DNA of 64,000 nt from Pseudoxanthomonas sp. J31 (GTDB lineage: Bacteria; Pseudomonadota; Gammaproteobacteria; Xanthomonadales; Xanthomonadaceae): assembly GCF_000510725.1 (NCBI RefSeq), contig NZ_AZNZ01000010.1:62181-126180 (forward strand), written 5' to 3'. The position numbers and the translations under genes were made by a program. Each line of letters opens with the position of its first letter. The first letter of the stretch is position 1. Below are positions 48,806 through 57,969 of the stretch, in pieces. The notes under the pieces are model-generated. The model was not told the DNA's origin. It made no database searches and saw nothing but the letters and a program-made list of their open reading frames with translations.

Positions 48806-50251
48806 ATGACCGAATCCTCCCTGACCCTCGCCCAGTCCCGCCTGCTGCAGCCCGGCGGGCTGGATCCCGCCGCCCTCGACCGCGCCTTCGGCACCCTGCT
48901 GGGGCCGGGCATCGACTTCGGCGACCTGTACTTCCAGCACAGCCGCCGCGAGAGCTGGACGGTGGAGGACGGCATCGTCAAGGACGGTGCCCACTCGATC
49001 GAGCAGGGCGTTGGCGTGCGCGCGATCTCCGGCGAGAAGACCGGCTTCGCCTATTCGGACGACATCAACGCCGAGGCCCTGCGCCTGGCCGCCGGTTCGG
49101 CCCGGGCGATCGCCCGCGACGGCCGCGCCCACGCCCCGCGCCAGCTGGTGCGCAGCGGCGGCCACGCCCTGTACCCGGCGCTGGACCCGGTGGACGGCAT
49201 GCGCAACGAGGACAAGGTCGAGCTGCTGCGCGCGCTGGACCGCCTGCTGCGCGCCGCCGACCCGCGCGTGCAGCAGGTCACCGCCAGCCTGTCCGGCGGC
49301 GTGGACACCGTGCTGGTGGCGCGCAGCGACGGCGTGCTGGCCGCGGACGTGCGCCCGCTGGTGCGGCTCAACGTGCAGGTGATCGTCGAGCACAATGGCC
49401 GCCGCGAGTCCGGCTACGCCGGCGGCGGCGGGCGCTATTCCTACGAGGAGCTGTTCGCCGGCGGGCGCCCCGAGCGGCTGGCGCGCGAGGCCCTGCGCCA
49501 GGCCCTGGTGAACCTGGAGGCGGTGGACGCCCCGGCCGGCACCATGCCGGTGGTGCTGGGCGCCGGCTGGCCGGGCGTGCTGCTGCACGAGGCGGTCGGC
49601 CACGGCCTGGAGGGCGACTTCAACCGCAAGGGCACCTCGACCTACGCCGGCCGCATCGGCCAGCGCGTGGCCGCCCCGGGCGTGACCATTGTCGACGACG
49701 GCACCCTGGAAGGCCGCCGCGGCTCGCTCAACATCGACGACGAGGGCGAGCCCACCCGCTGCACCACCCTGATCGAGGACGGCGTGCTGGTCGGCTACAT
49801 GCAGGACAGCCTCAATGCCCGGCTGATGGGCATGGCCCCGACCGGCAACGGCCGCCGCGAGTCGTTCGCGCACCTGGTGATGCCGCGCATGACCAATACC
49901 TACATGCTCGCCGGCCGGCACGATCCGCAGGAAATGATCGCCTCGGTGAAGCGCGGCCTGTACGCGGTCAATTTCGGCGGCGGCCAGGTCGACATCACCA
50001 GCGGCAAGTACGTGTTCTCGGCGACCGAGGCCTACCTGATCGAGGACGGCAAGGTCACCGCGCCGGTCAAGGGCGCGACCCTGATCGGCAACGGCCCGGA
50101 GACCATGCAGAAGGTGCGCATGGTCGGCCACGACCTGGCCCTGGACGAGGGCGTGGGCATCTGTGGCAAGGACGGGCAGAGCGTGCCGGTCGGCGTCGGC
50201 CAGCCCTCGCTGCTGATCGACGGCCTGACCGTCGGCGGGACGCGGGCGTGA
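48806..50251 (+). CDS. tldD: Metalloprotease subunit TldD
   Basis: The catalytic subunit of the TldD/TldE zinc protease, which degrades unfolded peptides and matures microcin-type peptides and CcdA in E. coli. The 481-residue protein has the HExxxH zinc motif HEAVGH (His261 to His266) and the conserved downstream GxxC region [12 protein letters not shown]. The ATG is preferred over a longer in-frame reading. The partner tldE lies 0.8 kb downstream on the same strand, separated by the opposite-strand darP. Confidence 0.96.
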   Translation: MTESSLTLAQSRLLQPGGLDPAALDRAFGTLLGPGIDFGDLYFQHSRRESWTVEDGIVKDGAHSIEQGVGVRAISGEKTGFAYSDDINAEALRLAAGSARAIARDGRAHAPRQLVRSGGHALYPALDPVDGMRNEDKVELLRALDRLLRAADPRVQQVTASLSGGVDTVLVARSDGVLAADVRPLVRLNVQVIVEHNGRRESGYAGGGGRYSYEELFAGGRPERLAREALRQALVNLEAVDAPAGTMPVVLGAGWPGVLLHEAVGHGLEGDFNRKGTSTYAGRIGQRVAAPGVTIVDDGTLEGRRGSLNIDDEGEPTRCTTLIEDGVLVGYMQDSLNARLMGMAPTGNGRRESFAHLVMPRMTNTYMLAGRHDPQEMIASVKRGLYAVNFGGGQVDITSGKYVFSATEAYLIEDGKVTAPVKGATLIGNGPETMQKVRMVGHDLALDEGVGICGKDGQSVPVGVGQPSLLIDGLTVGGTRA

Positions 50252-50302
50252 TGGCCCGCGCGTGAGGCCGGCGATGCAGGACGCAGGCGCGTGGCGGCGC
50301 GG

Positions 50303-50923
50303 TCAGTCGTCCTGGCCGGGCTCGAAGCCGGCGTCGTCGAACTCGAGCTCGTCGTCGACGGAGGTCGCGGCGTCCGCGCCGTACCCGGCCGCCTCGCCGG
50401 CGGCCGCGCCGCCCAGCAGCGCCTTCAGTTCGCGGAACAGCTCGCGGAACGCGCGCGGCGGCTTGTTGCGCTTGCGCTCCTCCAGCGTGTTGCGCACCAG
50501 GGTGCGCAGGTGCTGGCGGTCGGCGTGCGGATGCTCGTCCAGCAGCTGGCCGAGGGCGGCGTCGCCTTCCTCCAGCAGCCGCTCGCGCCAGCCTTCCACC
50601 CGGTGCATCAGCGCCACCTCGCGGCGCGCGGCCACGCCGTCCTCGTCCAGCGCGTCGCGGATCGCGTCCAGCGCGGCCTCGTCCTCGCGCCGCATCTGCT
50701 TGGCCAGGAACGCCAGCTGGCGCTTGCGCGCGATGTGTGCGGTGATCTTCCGGGTCTGCTCGATGTGCGGCAGCAGGTCCTCGGGGATGGGCAGCTTCGA
50801 CAGCTGGGTGGGGGTCAGGCCGGCCAGCTTCTCGGCCAGCTCCAGCACGCCCAGCGCTTCGCGGCGCTTCTGGCTGCGGCTGGGGGAAAGGTATTCGCCG
50901 GTTTCTTCGTCGCGTCCGCGCAT
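50303..50923 (-). CDS. darP: Ribosome-associated protein DarP (YjgA, DUF615)
   Basis: A 206-residue helical protein of the DUF615 family that binds late 50S precursors and helps their maturation. Features are [44 protein letters not shown] and a very acidic C-terminus ([12 protein letters not shown]). The ATG at 50923 begins with [18 protein letters not shown]; an in-frame extension to 50983 is not conserved-like. It lies between tldD and tldE on the other strand, as in E. coli where yjgA neighbours pmbA. Confidence 0.93.
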   Translation of the reverse strand: MRGRDEETGEYLSPSRSQKRREALGVLELAEKLAGLTPTQLSKLPIPEDLLPHIEQTRKITAHIARKRQLAFLAKQMRREDEAALDAIRDALDEDGVAARREVALMHRVEGWRERLLEEGDAALGQLLDEHPHADRQHLRTLVRNTLEERKRNKPPRAFRELFRELKALLGGAAAGEAAGYGADAATSVDDELEFDDAGFEPGQDD

Positions 50924-51039
50924 GGGGTGGGGGCTCGTTCGGATGGGCGCGATTCTACCCGCATGGCCACCGGCGCCATGCATCGCCGGCGCCGGGTGCG
51001 GCCCGGCACACTATCGGATTGCCTGTTGAGGATGGGAAC

Positions 51040-52395
51040 GTGAACGACATCGTGCGCAACGACGACAGCCAGCAGCGGCTGGACCGCCTGGCCGAGATCT
51101 CGCAGCGGCTGCTGGCCCGCGCTCGCGCGCTGGGCGCCAGCCAGGCCGAGGTCAGCTGCAGCGAGGAGCGCGGGCTCAACGTGTCCGTGCGCATGGGCGA
51201 GGTGGAGACGGTGGAGTCGTCCAACGACCGCGGCATCGCCGTGACCGTGTACTTCGGCAAGCGCAAGGGCAGTGCCAGCACCGCCGACCTGCACGAATCC
51301 AGCCTGGAGGCCACGGTCGAGCAGGCCTGCGCGATCGCCCGCCACACCGAGGACGACGAGGCCGCCGGCCTGGCCGACCCGGAGCTGATGGCGCGCGAAT
51401 TCCCCGACCTGGACACCTGGCACCCGTGGCGGCTGGACGCGGACGAGGCGGTGGAACTGGCCTTGGCCTGCGAGGCCGCCGGGCGCGAGGCCGACCCGCG
51501 CGTGGCCAATTCCGATGGCGCCTCCTTCGGCAGCGGCGAGAGCCTGGCGGTGTACGCCAACAGCCACGGCTTCGTCGGCCGCGAGCGCGAGACCCAGCAT
51601 TCGCTGGGCCTGGCCCTGATCGCCGGGCACGGCGAGGCGATGCAGCGCGACGGCTGGTACAGCATCGGCCTGGCGCGCCAGGACCTGGAAAGCCCGGCAG
51701 CGATCGGCCGCCGCGCCGCCGAGCGCGCGGTCTCGCGCCTGGATCCGCGCAGCGTGGCCACCGGCGAATACCCGGTGCTGTTCTCCGCCGAGGTCGCCCG
51801 CTCGCTGGTCGGCCACCTGCTGGGCGCGGTCTCCGGCGGCGCGCTGTACCGCAAGGCGAGCTTCCTGCTGGACAGCGTCGGCACCCGCCTGTTCCCGGAA
51901 TGGCTGTCGATCCATGAGCGTCCGTTGCTGCCGCACGGCCTGCGCTCGGCCGCGTTCGACGCCGACGGCGTGGCCACCCGCGACAACCCGCTGGTGGTCG
52001 ACGGCGTGCTCCGCCGCTACGTGCTGGGCAGCTACTCGGCGCGCAAGCTGGGCCTGCAGACCACCGGCAACGCAGGCGGCGTGCACAACCTGGAGGTCTC
52101 GGCCAACGCCGGCACCCTGCAGGACATGCTGCGCGGCATGGGCCGCGGCCTGCTGGTCACCGAGCTGATGGGGCAGGGCGTCAACCCGGTGACCGGCGAC
52201 TATTCGCGCGGCGCGGCCGGGTTCTGGGTGGAGGACGGGCAGATCGCGTTCCCGGTGGACGAGCTGACCATCGCCGGCAACCTGCGGACGATGTTCGCCG
52301 CGGTCGAGGCAGTGGGCAGCGAGGTCGACCCGCGCTCGCACATCCGCACCGGCCCGATCCTGGTCGGGAAGATGACCGTGGCCGGCGGGGACTGA
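51040..52395 (+). CDS. pmbA: Metalloprotease subunit TldE (PmbA)
   Basis: The partner of TldD in a heterodimeric zinc protease. The 451-residue protein belongs to the same U62 family but lacks the HExxxH motif, as expected for TldE, which shapes the substrate channel rather than cutting. Family-like segments are NDRGIAVTVYFGKRKGSAST, GGALYRKASFLLD and GVNPVTGDYSRGAAGFWVE. Start: GTG at 51040 with TGAGGATGGG upstream; a TTG at 51019 is less likely. It is divergent from darP (116 bp apart). Confidence 0.95.
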   Translation: MNDIVRNDDSQQRLDRLAEISQRLLARARALGASQAEVSCSEERGLNVSVRMGEVETVESSNDRGIAVTVYFGKRKGSASTADLHESSLEATVEQACAIARHTEDDEAAGLADPELMAREFPDLDTWHPWRLDADEAVELALACEAAGREADPRVANSDGASFGSGESLAVYANSHGFVGRERETQHSLGLALIAGHGEAMQRDGWYSIGLARQDLESPAAIGRRAAERAVSRLDPRSVATGEYPVLFSAEVARSLVGHLLGAVSGGALYRKASFLLDSVGTRLFPEWLSIHERPLLPHGLRSAAFDADGVATRDNPLVVDGVLRRYVLGSYSARKLGLQTTGNAGGVHNLEVSANAGTLQDMLRGMGRGLLVTELMGQGVNPVTGDYSRGAAGFWVEDGQIAFPVDELTIAGNLRTMFAAVEAVGSEVDPRSHIRTGPILVGKMTVAGGD

Positions 52396-52509
52396 GCCGC
52401 GCGCGGCGCGGCGGGAGGATGGGCGCGGCCGGCCCGGATTGCTATCCTTCGGCCGCTTCACCCATTGCACCGTGCGGTGCCTTTCCGACTACTTACAGGG
52501 GAAAAACGA

Positions 52510-52872
52510 ATGAACGACTACAACAGCACCGCGGTGAGCGCCGACGAGCGCCTGTGGGGCCTGTTCGCCCACCTGTCCACCTTCATCGGCCTGGTCATCC
52601 CGCTGGGCTCGCTGCTGGGTCCGCTGGTGGTGTGGCTGATCAAGAAGGACACCATGCCCTTCGTCAACGACCAGGGCAAGGAAGCGCTGAACTTCAACAT
52701 CACCGTGCTGATCGCCGCGGTCGTCTCGGGCGTGCTGACCCTGGTGCTGATCGGCTTCCTGCTGCTGATGGTCGTGGCCCTGGGCTGGATCGTGCTGTCG
52801 ATCATCGCCGCCATGGCCGCCAACCGCGGCGAGGCCTACCGCTATCCGTTCACCCTGCGCCTGGTGAAGTAA
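52510..52872 (+). CDS. DUF4870 membrane protein
   Basis: A 120-residue inner-membrane protein of the DUF4870 (Tic20-like) family with about three helices (near 17-43, 60-82, 84-103). Typical motifs are LWGLFAHLSTFIG, FVNDQGKEALNFNIT and YRYPFTLRLVK. The function is unknown. AGGGGAAAAACGA provides the ribosome-binding site. The next gene is convergent and a strong terminator follows. Confidence 0.9.
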   Translation: MNDYNSTAVSADERLWGLFAHLSTFIGLVIPLGSLLGPLVVWLIKKDTMPFVNDQGKEALNFNITVLIAAVVSGVLTLVLIGFLLLMVVALGWIVLSIIAAMAANRGEAYRYPFTLRLVK

Positions 52873-52894
52873 GCGCCGGCGCGCGAGCGCCAAT

Positions 52895-52930
52895 GCAAAG
52901 GGCCCGGCAACGCCGGGCCCTTTGCTTTTT
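52895..52930 (+). terminator. Intrinsic terminator after the DUF4870 gene
   Basis: Fourteen-bp perfect stem GCAAAGGGCCCGGC / GCCGGGCCCTTTGC, loop AAC, then five T residues. Because the left arm is preceded by few A, it works best for the plus strand. Confidence 0.93.
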
Positions 52931-52952
52931 CCGGCCTGCGATGGCGCGGCCT

Positions 52953-53828
52953 TCAGTGGTTGCGGCGCACCGCCAGCTCGCCGAGCGCCTGCAGCAGGTC
53001 GCTGCCGCCGCCCAGCCCGGCCAGCGCGGCCTGCATCTGCAGCGCCAGCTGCTCCAGCTTGGCGCGCGCGCCGTCCACGCCCAGCAGGGCGGGGTAGGTG
53101 GACTTGGCCTGGGCCACGTCCTTGCCCGCGGTCTTGCCCAGGGTCTCGCTGCTGGCCTCGATGTCCAGCAAGTCGTCGCGCACCTGGAAGGCCAGGCCCA
53201 GCGCGTCGGCGTAGCGGTCCAGCTGCTGCAGGGTCGGCTCGTCGGCGCCGGCGCCCAGCGCGCCCATGCGCACCGCGGCGCGGATCAGCGCCCCGGTCTT
53301 GAGCGAATGCATGCGCTGCAGCGCCTCCAGCGGCAGCTGGCTGCCGGTGGCGTCGATGTCCAGGGCCTGGCCGCCGCACATGCCGCGCGCGCCGGAGGCG
53401 CGCGCCAGTGCCTGCATCCAGGCCGCGCGCAGCGCGGCCGGCGCCTGTGCCTCGGCCAGCGCCTCGAAGGCCAGGGTCTGCAGCGCGTCGCCGGCCAGGA
53501 TCGCGGTGGCCTCGTCGAAGGCCACGTGCACGGTGGGACGGCCGCGGCGCATGTCGTCGTCGTCCATCGCCGGCAGGTCGTCGTGCACCAGCGAATAGGC
53601 GTGGACCAGTTCCACCGCCGCGGCCGGGGCGTCCAGCAGCGTTTCGTCCGCGCCCAGCGCGGTGCCGGCGGCGTACACCAGCAGCGGGCGCATGCGCTTG
53701 CCGCCGCCGAGGGTGGCGTGGCGCATGGCCGCGTGCAGGCGCCGCGGCTCGGCGGCATCGTCCGGGAGCAAGCGTTCGAGGGTGGCTTCGGTGCGCGCGG
53801 CCCAGCGCCTGAAAACCTCAGGCGCCAT
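52953..53828 (-). CDS. ispA: Farnesyl diphosphate synthase
   Basis: Prenyltransferase of 291 residues that condenses isopentenyl and dimethylallyl diphosphates to farnesyl diphosphate. The first aspartate-rich motif is DDLPAMD (Asp83-Asp89) within [14 protein letters not shown], and the second is VRDDLLDIE. The GGGKRMRP motif binds diphosphate. Its ATG lies inside the end of xseB (11-bp overlap), so both are translated from one mRNA, as in xseB-ispA of other proteobacteria. Geranylgeranyl activity cannot be excluded. Confidence 0.94.
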   Translation of the reverse strand: MAPEVFRRWAARTEATLERLLPDDAAEPRRLHAAMRHATLGGGKRMRPLLVYAAGTALGADETLLDAPAAAVELVHAYSLVHDDLPAMDDDDMRRGRPTVHVAFDEATAILAGDALQTLAFEALAEAQAPAALRAAWMQALARASGARGMCGGQALDIDATGSQLPLEALQRMHSLKTGALIRAAVRMGALGAGADEPTLQQLDRYADALGLAFQVRDDLLDIEASSETLGKTAGKDVAQAKSTYPALLGVDGARAKLEQLALQMQAALAGLGGGSDLLQALGELAVRRNH

Positions 53829-54075
53829 CGTCGGCGCCGAACGGCTGGGCGTCCTCGGGACGGTCGGGGTCGGAGAGCAGGCGCACGCGCAGCTCGGCCT
53901 GCTCCAGCGCGCCCTGGCAGCGGCGGTACAGGCCGACCCCGCGCTCGTAGGCGGCCAGCGAATCCTCAAGGCTCATTTCGCCCTGTTCCATCTTCTCGAC
54001 CAGCTGCTCCAGCTCGTCCAGCGATTGCTCGAACCGGGCGACGGGGGAGGCGTCGAGGGCATCGTTCTTCGGCAT
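53818..54075 (-). CDS. xseB: Exodeoxyribonuclease VII small subunit
   Basis: An 85-residue helical protein that pairs with XseA to degrade single-stranded DNA. The motif [39 protein letters not shown] is diagnostic (given here only as the region 15-53). It overlaps ispA by 11 bp. tilS lies upstream on the same strand, separated by 31 bp. xseA is not in the window. Confidence 0.93.
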   Translation of the reverse strand: MPKNDALDASPVARFEQSLDELEQLVEKMEQGEMSLEDSLAAYERGVGLYRRCQGALEQAELRVRLLSDPDRPEDAQPFGADDGA

Positions 54076-54106
54076 GCGGCAAGTGTGCGCGGTGGGGCGG
54101 AAGGGG

Positions 54107-55432
54107 TCAACGCGGCGCGCGCGGCGGCTGCCAGCGCAGGACCAGGGCGTGCGCTTCCAGCCACTGCTCCAGCGGGGCGGCCAGGACGATGTCGGCGGCC
54201 GCCAGCACGCTGCCGCCGGCATCGCACAGCAGCGGCAGCTGCGTGCGCCGCCACGGCGGCACGCCACGTTCCTGCAGCAGGTGCTTGAGCGCGTGCGAAT
54301 GCGCGCGGCCGCGCAGGCGGATGCGCTCGCCGCCGCGGCGCGCGCGCGCCAGCAACGGCGCCGCGAACGCGGCCTGCGCCGGCTGCCCGGTGGCATCGGC
54401 CAGCCACAGGCGGCCCCCGTCCGGCAGTTCCAGTGGCGCGCGGCCGTCCCACCCGGCCTGCCAGTGGGCGGGCAGCGGCGCGCGCTCCACATCGGCATGC
54501 AGTAGCCCGCGCCAGCGCAGCACGCGCGCGCCCGACCAGGCGAAGCGTGCCCCGGCGTCGGGCCGTGCCGGCAGCAGCTCGCGCTCGATCCGTTCCACCC
54601 CGCGCGCCGGCAGCGGCGGCAGGCCCAGACCGCGGATCCACGCCCGCAGCAGGCGCGCGCGGCGCGCGGCGGGCAGGGCCTGCAGCGGTTCCACCGGCAG
54701 CACCTGGCCGTCGTCGCCGGCAAGCTGGTCCAGCAGGGCCGCGTCGTCGGCCCGGAGCAGGGCGTCGGCCTGGGCGCTCAGCGTGGCGCTGCGGGCCAGG
54801 GCCGCGGCCGCGTGCGGCCAGCGCCGGCGCAGCAGCGGCAACACTTCCAGGCGCAGGAAATTGCGCTCGGCCTCGGCCAGCGCATTGCTGGGGTCGTCGA
54901 TCCAGCCCAGGCCGTGGGCGCGGGCATAGGCCTCCAGCGCCTGGCGCGGCAGCTGCAGCAGCGGCCGCCAGTGCCAGCCCCCGCCGAACCGGCGCAGCGG
55001 GCGCATCGCGCCCAGGCCCTCCGGACCGGAGGCGCGCAGGGCGCGCAGCAGGAAGGTCTCGGCCTGGTCGTCCTGGTGGTGGGCGGTGGCCAGCACGCCG
55101 CCGCGCGGCAGGGCCGCGGCCAGGGCGGCGTAGCGCGCCTCGCGCGCGGCCGCTTCCAGGCCCAGTCCGGCGTCCAGCGCCGGCGCCACCCGGCGCACCT
55201 CGCAGGGCACGCCCAGCGCCGCGGCCACCTCCAGGCAATGCGCGGCCCAGGCATCGGCCTGCGGTTGCAGGCCGTGGTGCACGTGCACGGCGCGCAGGCC
55301 ACGGGCGCGGAGCGCCGGCTCCGCGGCCAGGCGGTGCAGCAGCACGGTGGAGTCCAGCCCGCCGCTGAAGCCCGCCAGCAGCGGGCCGTCGCATTCCGGC
55401 GGCAGGTCGGGCAGCGGCAGGCGGTCGGGCAT
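54107..55432 (-). CDS. tilS: tRNA(Ile)-lysidine synthase
   Basis: Adds lysine to C34 of the CAU-anticodon tRNA-Ile so that it reads AUA. The 441-residue protein has the ATP-pyrophosphatase P-loop SGGLDS at 23-28, HHQDDQAET (the conserved His-x-Asp-Asp region) and a C-terminal tilS-specific domain with [19 protein letters not shown]. It is followed on the same strand by xseB, 31 bp on, and is preceded by accA with a gap of 45 bp. Confidence 0.96.
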   Translation of the reverse strand: MPDRLPLPDLPPECDGPLLAGFSGGLDSTVLLHRLAAEPALRARGLRAVHVHHGLQPQADAWAAHCLEVAAALGVPCEVRRVAPALDAGLGLEAAAREARYAALAAALPRGGVLATAHHQDDQAETFLLRALRASGPEGLGAMRPLRRFGGGWHWRPLLQLPRQALEAYARAHGLGWIDDPSNALAEAERNFLRLEVLPLLRRRWPHAAAALARSATLSAQADALLRADDAALLDQLAGDDGQVLPVEPLQALPAARRARLLRAWIRGLGLPPLPARGVERIERELLPARPDAGARFAWSGARVLRWRGLLHADVERAPLPAHWQAGWDGRAPLELPDGGRLWLADATGQPAQAAFAAPLLARARRGGERIRLRGRAHSHALKHLLQERGVPPWRRTQLPLLCDAGGSVLAAADIVLAAPLEQWLEAHALVLRWQPPRAPR

Positions 55433-55477
55433 GGCCGCTATCGTACGCGGCGGCCCGGGCCGGGCCGCCGCCGTGGC

Positions 55478-56437
55478 TCAGGCCGCCTCGTAGGCGCCGT
55501 AGCCGTGCAGGCGCTGGTAGCGGCGCTGCACCAGCTGCTCGAGCGGCAGCTTCTCCAGTTCGTCCAGCTGGTTGAGCAGCACCGCCTTCAGCCGGCGCGC
55601 CATCTGCCGCGGGTTGCGGTGGGCGCCGCCGGTGGGCTCGCGCACCACCTTGTCGACCAGGCCCAGGCTGTGCAGGCGGCGCGCGGTCAGGCCCAGCTGC
55701 TCGGCCGCATCCTTGGCCTTGGCCGCGTCCTTCCACAGGATCGAGGCGCAGCCTTCGGGCGAGATCACCGAGTAGGTGCTGTACTCGAGCATGATCGTGC
55801 AGTCGCCCACGCCGATGGCCAGGGCGCCGCCGGAGCCGCCTTCGCCGATCACGGTGCACACCACCGGGACCTTCAGTTCGGCCATCTCCAGCAGGTTGCG
55901 GGCGATGGCCTCGGACTGGCCGCGCTCCTCGGCGTCGATGCCCGGCCAGGCGCCGGGGGTGTCGATGAAGGTCAGCACCGGCAGGCCGAAGCGCTCGGCC
56001 AGCTTCATCAGGCGCAGCGCCTTGCGGTAGCCCTCGGGCTTGGGCATGCCGAAGTTGCGGCGGATCTTCTCTTTGGTGTCGCGGCCCTTCTGGTGGCCGA
56101 TCACGACCACCGCGCGGCCGTCGATCCGGGCCAGGCCGCCGACGATGGCCTTGTCGTCGGCGAAGGCGCGGTCGCCGGCCAGCTCCTGGAACTCGTCGCA
56201 GATGATCTGCACGTAGTCCAGGGTGTAGGGGCGCTGGGGGTGGCGGGCCATCTGCGAGACCTGCCACGGGGTCAGGTCGCGGAAGATCTGCGCGGTGCGG
56301 AGCCGGAGCTTGTCCTGCAGCGCCTTGACCTCGGCGTCGACGTTCACCGCCGGGCCGGTGCTGGCATTGCGCAGTTCCTGGATCTTGGCCTCCAGGTCCG
56401 CGATGGGCTGCTCGAAATCGAGGTAGTTCGGATTCAT
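55478..56437 (-). CDS. accA: Acetyl-CoA carboxylase carboxyltransferase subunit alpha
   Basis: Transfers the carboxyl group from biotin to acetyl-CoA in fatty acid synthesis, together with AccD. The 319-residue length is standard. Typical regions are [45 protein letters not shown] and [15 protein letters not shown] (oxyanion and CoA-binding loops). It precedes tilS on the same strand. Confidence 0.97.
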   Translation of the reverse strand: MNPNYLDFEQPIADLEAKIQELRNASTGPAVNVDAEVKALQDKLRLRTAQIFRDLTPWQVSQMARHPQRPYTLDYVQIICDEFQELAGDRAFADDKAIVGGLARIDGRAVVVIGHQKGRDTKEKIRRNFGMPKPEGYRKALRLMKLAERFGLPVLTFIDTPGAWPGIDAEERGQSEAIARNLLEMAELKVPVVCTVIGEGGSGGALAIGVGDCTIMLEYSTYSVISPEGCASILWKDAAKAKDAAEQLGLTARRLHSLGLVDKVVREPTGGAHRNPRQMARRLKAVLLNQLDELEKLPLEQLVQRRYQRLHGYGAYEAA

Positions 56438-56522
56438 CCGTTGTCCGGCGTGCCGGGTAGTACAGGAAGGCGGGGAGTGTAGCCGAACACACGTGATTGG
56501 ACCGGACCGTACGGTATGGGGC

Positions 56523-56921
56523 TCAGGCCGCCTGTGGCATCCGCGCCACCGCCTTGATCTCGAAACGGAAGCCGTACAGCCACTCCACGCCGATGCCGGT
56601 GAGGGCCGGATAGGGCGGCCCGCCCCAGTACTCGGCGGCGACCTGCCAGGCGCGCTCGAAGTCGCGCTCGGCGTCGACCATGAACACGGTCACGTCGACC
56701 ACGTCCTCGAAGCTGCAGCCGGCCGCGGCCAGCACCGCCTCCAGGTTGGCGAAGGCGCGTCGCACCTGCCGTTCCAGGTCCGGCTCCGGCGAGCCGTCCT
56801 CGCGGCTGCCCACCTGCCCGGACACGAACAGCAGGTCGCCGGCGCGTACCGCCGCCGAGTAGCGGTTGCGTGTGTACAGGTCCTGCCGTCCTTCGGGGAA
56901 TACCGCCACGCGGGTTGCCAT
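56523..56921 (-). CDS. Rid-family (YjgF-like) protein lacking the RidA arginine
   Basis: A 132-residue protein of the YjgF/YER057c/UK114 fold. Fold markers are [32 protein letters not shown] and [10 protein letters not shown]. The position that in RidA holds the catalytic Arg (PxRxxVxV) reads [11 protein letters not shown], without arginine, so imine deaminase activity is unlikely and it probably belongs to another Rid subgroup. It is divergent from a LysR gene over 136 bp; control by that regulator is probable, and the substrate would be its inducer. Confidence 0.85.
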   Translation of the reverse strand: MATRVAVFPEGRQDLYTRNRYSAAVRAGDLLFVSGQVGSREDGSPEPDLERQVRRAFANLEAVLAAAGCSFEDVVDVTVFMVDAERDFERAWQVAAEYWGGPPYPALTGIGVEWLYGFRFEIKAVARMPQAA

Positions 56922-57016
56922 CGTCGTTGCTCCATCGGTGGCCGTCCGGGATGGATGGCCCGCGGTCACTGTAGGAAGCCGGCCCCGGCGGATATACCGC
57001 GCAGCCCCGGCCAGAC

Positions 57017-57035
57017 TGTTTGTAAAATCCAAACA
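57017..57035. promoter_or_regulatory. Inverted repeat in the LysR/Rid intergenic region
   Basis: TGTTTG (57017-57022) and CAAACA (57030-57035) are perfect 6-bp arms with a 7-bp AT-rich spacer, fitting a LysR-type T-N11-A site. It sits 23 bp upstream of the lysR ATG, so it could serve autoregulation and the divergent gene. Confidence 0.6.
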
Positions 57036-57057
57036 ATCCACGCCACCTGACGGGCCC

Positions 57058-57966
57058 ATGGACCGTTTCGACGCGATGCAGGCCTTCGTCCGGGTTGCCG
57101 AAACCGGCAGCTTCACCCGCGCGGCGACCGACCTGGGCCTGGCCCGGGCCACCGTGACCCAGCTGGTGCAGCAGCTGGAGGCACGGCTGCGGGTGCGGCT
57201 GCTGGACCGCACCACCCGGCGGGTGAGCCTGACCGCCGACGGCAGCGCCTTCCTCGAGCGCGCGCTGCGCCTGCTCGCCGACCTGGACGACGCCGAGACC
57301 GGACTGCCGGGCCAGGCCGCCGCCGCCCGCGGACGCCTGCGGGTGGACATGCCGAGCCCGCTGGCGCGGCTGGTGGTGGTGCCGGCGCTGCCGGCGTTCC
57401 ACGCGCGCTATCCGGAGATAGAGCTGGTGCTGGGTGCCAGCGACCGCGTGGTGGACCTGATGGGCGCCAATGTCGACTGCGTGGTCCGTGGTGGCGAGCT
57501 GGCCGACGGCTCGCTGGTGGCACGCCGCCTGGCGCGGCTGGCGCTGGGCGTGTACGCCGCTCCGGCCTATCTGGAAAGGCATGGCACCCCGGCGCATCCG
57601 GGCGAGCTGGAAGGCGCCGCGCACCGTAGCGTGGGCTTCCTGTGGGCCAGCAGCGGCCGCCCGCTGCAGCCGGTCCTGCGCCGCGGCACCGAGCAGGTGC
57701 AGGTGCGCGCCCGGCCGCGGCTGGCCGTGGACGACGGGAATGCCTACCAGGCCGCGGTCCTGGCCGGGCTGGGCGTGGCCTGGATGCCGCGCTACATGGC
57801 CGACGCGCATGTGGCGCGCGGCGAGCTGGTGGAGCTGTTCGCGGACTGGCGGCTGGCGCCGATGCCGCTGTCGCTGGCCTGGCGTCCGCGACCGCAGGTC
57901 GGGGCGCGCCTGCGTGCCTTCATCGACTGGATGGTGGAACTGATGGCGCCGTACGACGCCGGCTGA
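57058..57966 (+). CDS. LysR-family transcriptional regulator
   Basis: A 302-residue regulator with an N-terminal helix-turn-helix (MQAFVRVAETGSFTRAATDLGLARATVTQLVQQLE) described here as residues 7-41, and an effector-binding domain (about 90-300). Members like this with divergent targets usually activate on inducer binding. The start ATG is close to an inverted repeat. Its end is only 3 bp from the end of convergent dnaE. Target and effector are unknown; the divergent Rid-family gene is the prime candidate. Confidence 0.93.
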   Translation: MDRFDAMQAFVRVAETGSFTRAATDLGLARATVTQLVQQLEARLRVRLLDRTTRRVSLTADGSAFLERALRLLADLDDAETGLPGQAAAARGRLRVDMPSPLARLVVVPALPAFHARYPEIELVLGASDRVVDLMGANVDCVVRGGELADGSLVARRLARLALGVYAAPAYLERHGTPAHPGELEGAAHRSVGFLWASSGRPLQPVLRRGTEQVQVRARPRLAVDDGNAYQAAVLAGLGVAWMPRYMADAHVARGELVELFADWRLAPMPLSLAWRPRPQVGARLRAFIDWMVELMAPYDAG

Positions 57967-57969
57967 GGC

